Of a stretch of 64,000 bases of DNA, positions 63,756 to 64,000 are shown one piece after another. A program made the translations under genes and the position numbers. This DNA comes from Rhodospirillaceae bacterium (GTDB lineage: Bacteria > Pseudomonadota > Alphaproteobacteria > Bin65), in contig VXNK01000122.1 in NCBI GenBank assembly GCA_009840595.1, positions 1 through 64,000 on the forward strand, given 5' to 3'. The notes under the pieces were generated by a model. The model was not told the DNA's origin and did no database searches. It saw only the letters and a program-made list of their open reading frames with translations. The first letter of the stretch is position 1, and each line of letters opens with the position of its first letter.

Positions 63756-64000
63756 CTATGCCTTCAACACGCCGCGGCGCAGCTGGTCAAGCTCGATGCT
63801 CTCGAACAGGGCCTGGAAGTTGCCCTCGCCGAAGCCTTCGTCGCCCTTGCGCTGGATGACTTCGAAGAAGATCGGCCCGATGGCGTTTTCGGTGAAGATC
63901 TGGAGCAGCCGGCCGCCGTCTTCGGTCGGCGCGCCGTCGATCAGGATCTGCAGGCGCTTCAGTTCGTCGACCGGCTCGCCGTGACCGGGCAGGCGCGCCT
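63756..64000 (-). CDS. hpd: 4-Hydroxyphenylpyruvate dioxygenase, C-terminal part
   Basis: Only the last 81 codons lie in the window; the gene runs in from the right edge. The C-terminal signature is clear: [20 protein letters not shown], then [21 protein letters not shown] and RRGVLKA. The Glu in FFEVIQRKG is the third iron ligand. The enzyme turns 4-hydroxyphenylpyruvate into homogentisate in tyrosine catabolism, fitting the downstream FAA hydrolase gene. Confidence 0.93.
   Translation of the reverse strand, partial: ARLPGHGEPVDELKRLQILIDGAPTEDGGRLLQIFTENAIGPIFFEVIQRKGDEGFGEGNFQALFESIELDQLRRGVLKA

Overview
The window is high-GC, gene-dense bacterial DNA. Its content (C-terminal Zn-ribbon of a B12-dependent ribonucleotide reductase, hydantoinase A/B pairs, choline sulfatase, twin-arginine polyamine-type binding protein, TrpB2, MsrP, DUF1194, AmpG-type permease) points to an alphaproteobacterium, probably Rhodospirillales-like, with an aerobic, compound-scavenging life style. 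This placement is inference from gene families, not from a marker tree. No rRNA, tRNA or CRISPR array was seen.

Layout. 1-3148: 3' end of nrdJ, then a two-gene type II restriction-modification system of BsuBI/PstI type. 3244-6256: secreted-type protein-isoaspartate methyltransferase and the ABC-F factor EttA. 6522-8414: a compositionally foreign, AT-rich gene for an unrecognised membrane protein and a remnant consisting of a signal peptide only. 8553-13568: isochorismatase-like hydrolase, HyuA and HyuB (N-methylhydantoin/oxoprolinase type). 13720-20172: membrane protein, amidase, small membrane protein, and a polyamine-type ABC importer (binding protein and two permeases). 20209-23380: acyl-CoA dehydrogenase, a FitAB/VapBC toxin-antitoxin pair and the importer-type ATPase. 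23436-25994: an 852-residue flotillin-like protein. 26103-31157: a second HyuA/HyuB pair whose active-site motifs are eroded, and a second copy of the small membrane protein. 31231-36711: a quaternary-amine ABC transporter (ProXWV type) divergent from choline sulfatase. 36740-39899: glutathione transferase, TrpB2, tryptophan 2,3-dioxygenase. 40124-46627: putative 2OG oxygenase, aldehyde:ferredoxin oxidoreductase, CysZ/EI24-like protein, adenosine kinase, AmpG-like permease, YHS protein. 46865-48702: two overlapping genes for voltage-gated sodium channels. 48713-56902: DenD-like dehydrogenase and esterase; then a same-strand run of MetE-like, arylsulfotransferase-like, class II HDAC-like, polysaccharide deacetylase, small CxxC protein and CobW GTPase. 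56917-59314: ECF sigma operon with an EF-hand protein and a CnrX/Spy-like protein. 59439-62044: MsrP, DUF1194 protein, glutathione-transferase-like protein. 62045-62684: repeat-rich spacer with a micro-ORF. 62685-64000: FAA hydrolase and 4-hydroxyphenylpyruvate dioxygenase.

How they work together. Several units serve uptake and breakdown of small nitrogen compounds: the first hyu locus could take N-methylhydantoin to N-carbamoylsarcosine and sarcosine; choline sulfatase would release choline from choline-O-sulfate beside a quaternary-amine importer; kynA and hpd/FAA genes start aromatic amino-acid breakdown. The strongest candidates for something undescribed are (1) the degenerate HyuA/HyuB pair with a long N-terminal extension and a membrane-protein paralogue shared with the intact hyu locus, (2) the overlapping pair of BacNav channels, (3) the ECF sigma/EF-hand/CnrX-like operon facing a His-rich CobW protein, and (4) the AT-rich membrane protein at 6638-8308.
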